NCBI GenBank assembly: GCA_012033095.1
Contig: JAAUPO010000079.1
Span: 1-7,924 of the forward strand
DNA from: Synechococcaceae cyanobacterium RL_1_2
GTDB taxonomy: Bacteria > Cyanobacteriota > Cyanobacteriia > Cyanobacteriales > JAAUPO01
Length of the DNA: 7,924 nt
Direction of reading: 5' to 3'
The notes beneath the pieces are model-generated. The model did not search any database. It was not told the DNA's origin and saw only the letters and a program-made list of their open reading frames with translations. Of this stretch, positions 7,219 to 7,924 are shown one piece after another; positions within the stretch are counted from its first letter, which is position 1, and the number at the start of each line of letters is the position of its first letter. The position numbers were made by a program, and so were the translations under genes.

Positions 7219-7238
7219 TTGATTCATTTTGATTCATT
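7219..7238 (+). repeat. 10-bp perfect tandem repeat upstream of bciB
   Basis: TTGATTCATT occurs twice head to tail (7219-7228, 7229-7238), ending 24 bases before the bciB ATG. A two-unit repeat on one DNA face (10-bp period) could be a regulator site, and each unit also offers a TTGATT -35-like hexamer. Chance duplication is possible. Confidence 0.4.
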
Positions 7239-7262
7239 CTTAAATTTTATAGCGCAACCCCC

Positions 7263-7924
7263 ATGACTTTTACTGGCGAACACCGCAAAGCAAAGGGACT
7301 AAAACCCGGCAGCACCAAACCCGCAAAGGAATTATGTAGTGAGTGCGGTCTGTGTGACACCTACTATATCCACTATGTTAAGGAAGCCTGTGCTTTTATT
7401 AATCAGCAAATTCCCCAGTTAGAAGCTCAGACCCACGGACGATCGCGGGATTTAAGCCAAGAAGATGATATTTATTTTGGGGTACATCAAACCATGATGG
7501 CAGCCCAAAAAATTGAGCCGATTCCTGGGGCCCAATGGACAGGAATTGTAAGCACCATTGCTTGCACCATGCTGGATCAAGGACTCGTAGAAGGGGTGGT
7601 TTGTGTTCAAAATAGCGATCACGATCGCTTTCAACCCCAACCAATTATTGCCCGCACGAAGGAAGAAATTTTGGCTGCTAAAGTCAATAAACCCACCCTT
7701 TCCCCTAACCTATCGGTGTTAGAGCAGATCGAACAATCAGGGTTAAAAAAATTGTTAGTTATTGGGGTTGGTTGCCAGATCCAAGCCCTGCGGGCCGTAG
7801 AAAAAGAACTAGGCTTAGAAAAGTTGTATGTCTTAGGTACTCCCTGTGTAGATAATGTCACACGGGCGGGCTTGCAAAATTTTTGGAAACCACCAGCCGA
7901 TCGCCAGAAACGGTGGTGCATTAT
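7263..7924 (+). CDS. bciB: Cyanobacterial BciB-type divinyl (proto)chlorophyllide 8-vinyl reductase (3' end outside window; one frameshift at about 7884)
   Basis: The encoded protein belongs to the F420 hydrogenase/dehydrogenase beta-subunit-like family that includes cyanobacterial Slr1923 (BciB) and plant 7-hydroxymethyl chlorophyll a reductase. BciB uses ferredoxin electrons, through FAD and Fe-S clusters, to reduce the C8 vinyl group of chlorophyll precursors. From the ATG at 7263, the N-terminal cluster ligands C25-x2-C28-x2-C31 and C43 are visible in LCSECGLCDTYYIHYVKEAC. Later landmarks are TLSPNLSVLEQ, VIGVGCQIQALR and LGTPCVDNVTRAGLQNF. After that the frame reads WKPPAD, unlike the family. 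Adding one T to the T5 run at 7880-7884 restores LETTSRSPETVVHY to the window end. Family length is about 400 residues, so roughly 220 are present. The start has no Shine-Dalgarno sequence, which is common in cyanobacteria. The enzyme choice between BciB and the HCAR-like branch rests on the cyanobacterial context. Confidence 0.85.
   Translation, partial: MTFTGEHRKAKGLKPGSTKPAKELCSECGLCDTYYIHYVKEACAFINQQIPQLEAQTHGRSRDLSQEDDIYFGVHQTMMAAQKIEPIPGAQWTGIVSTIACTMLDQGLVEGVVCVQNSDHDRFQPQPIIARTKEEILAAKVNKPTLSPNLSVLEQIEQSGLKKLLVIGVGCQIQALRAVEKELGLEKLYVLGTPCVDNVTRAGLQNFWKPPADRQKRWCI

Larger units (their letters stand above)
6469..7262. other. Gene-poor intergenic region between sbcC and bciB
   Basis: About 795 bp hold no convincing gene on either strand. 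I see the direct repeat at the sbcC stop; CCAATCAATT twice (6501-6510, 6600-6609) with an inverted AATTGATT (6549-6556); a TTCCCCT/AGGGGAA stem with a 13-nt loop (6632-6658); the MITE-like element (6672-6782); an imperfect duplication (6801-6852); a possible gene remnant (6939-7112); the palindrome CAAAATTTTG (7161-7170); and a 10-bp tandem repeat next to bciB. No clear intrinsic terminator follows sbcC. HIP1 is absent. Confidence 0.6.

Noticed and set aside
7399..7921. Three minus-strand open frames opposite bciB
   Set aside because: They overlap each other and the conserved bciB frame, and resemble no protein I know.

Overview
The window looks like chromosomal DNA from a cyanobacterium. The evidence is ten perfect copies of the cyanobacterial palindrome HIP1 (GCGATCGC), a chlorophyll-biosynthesis bciB-type gene, a trnY-trnT pair, and tRNA genes that do not encode their CCA ends. 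It is a housekeeping neighbourhood. I see no plasmid, phage, CRISPR or defence-island hallmarks, and nothing I would defend as a new multi-gene system.

Layout. Bases 1-1083 (+) hold the last 360 codons of a BaiN/HI0933-type flavoprotein. It overlaps tail-to-tail by 14 bp with a frameshifted SRPBCC-fold gene (1070-1518, -). A tRNA-Arg(UCU) follows on the + strand (1565-1637). On the - strand a promoter, tRNA-Tyr(GUA), tRNA-Thr(GGU) and a strong intrinsic terminator form a short unit read from about 2002 down to 1664. Next on the - strand is a class II CCA tRNA nucleotidyltransferase gene (2022-3215), broken at five places. A 230-bp divergent intergenic region, rich in inverted repeats, separates it from sbcC (3446-6468, +; 1007 aa after repairing one frameshift). 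A gene-poor stretch of about 795 bp (6469-7262) carries a 111-bp MITE-like element and small duplications. From 7263 to the window end is the first part of bciB/slr1923-type divinyl chlorophyllide 8-vinyl reductase, also with one frameshift.

Functional reading. The cca product would add CCA to tRNAs such as the three encoded here, all of which lack it. SbcC is the ATPase/zinc-hook subunit of the SbcCD (Mre11-Rad50-like) nuclease; sbcD is not in the window. BciB acts late in chlorophyll synthesis. These genes share a neighbourhood but not an obvious pathway.

The main oddity is that four of the five protein genes are interrupted by small indels, nearly all fixable by one base and mostly in homopolymers. 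The protein sequence on both sides of each break stays conserved. I read this mainly as sequencing or assembly error, although real decay of cca cannot be excluded from the sequence alone. The best candidates for unexplained structure are a perfect 11-bp inverted repeat directly in front of sbcC, two more inverted repeats in the same intergenic region, and MITE-end sequences recurring there.
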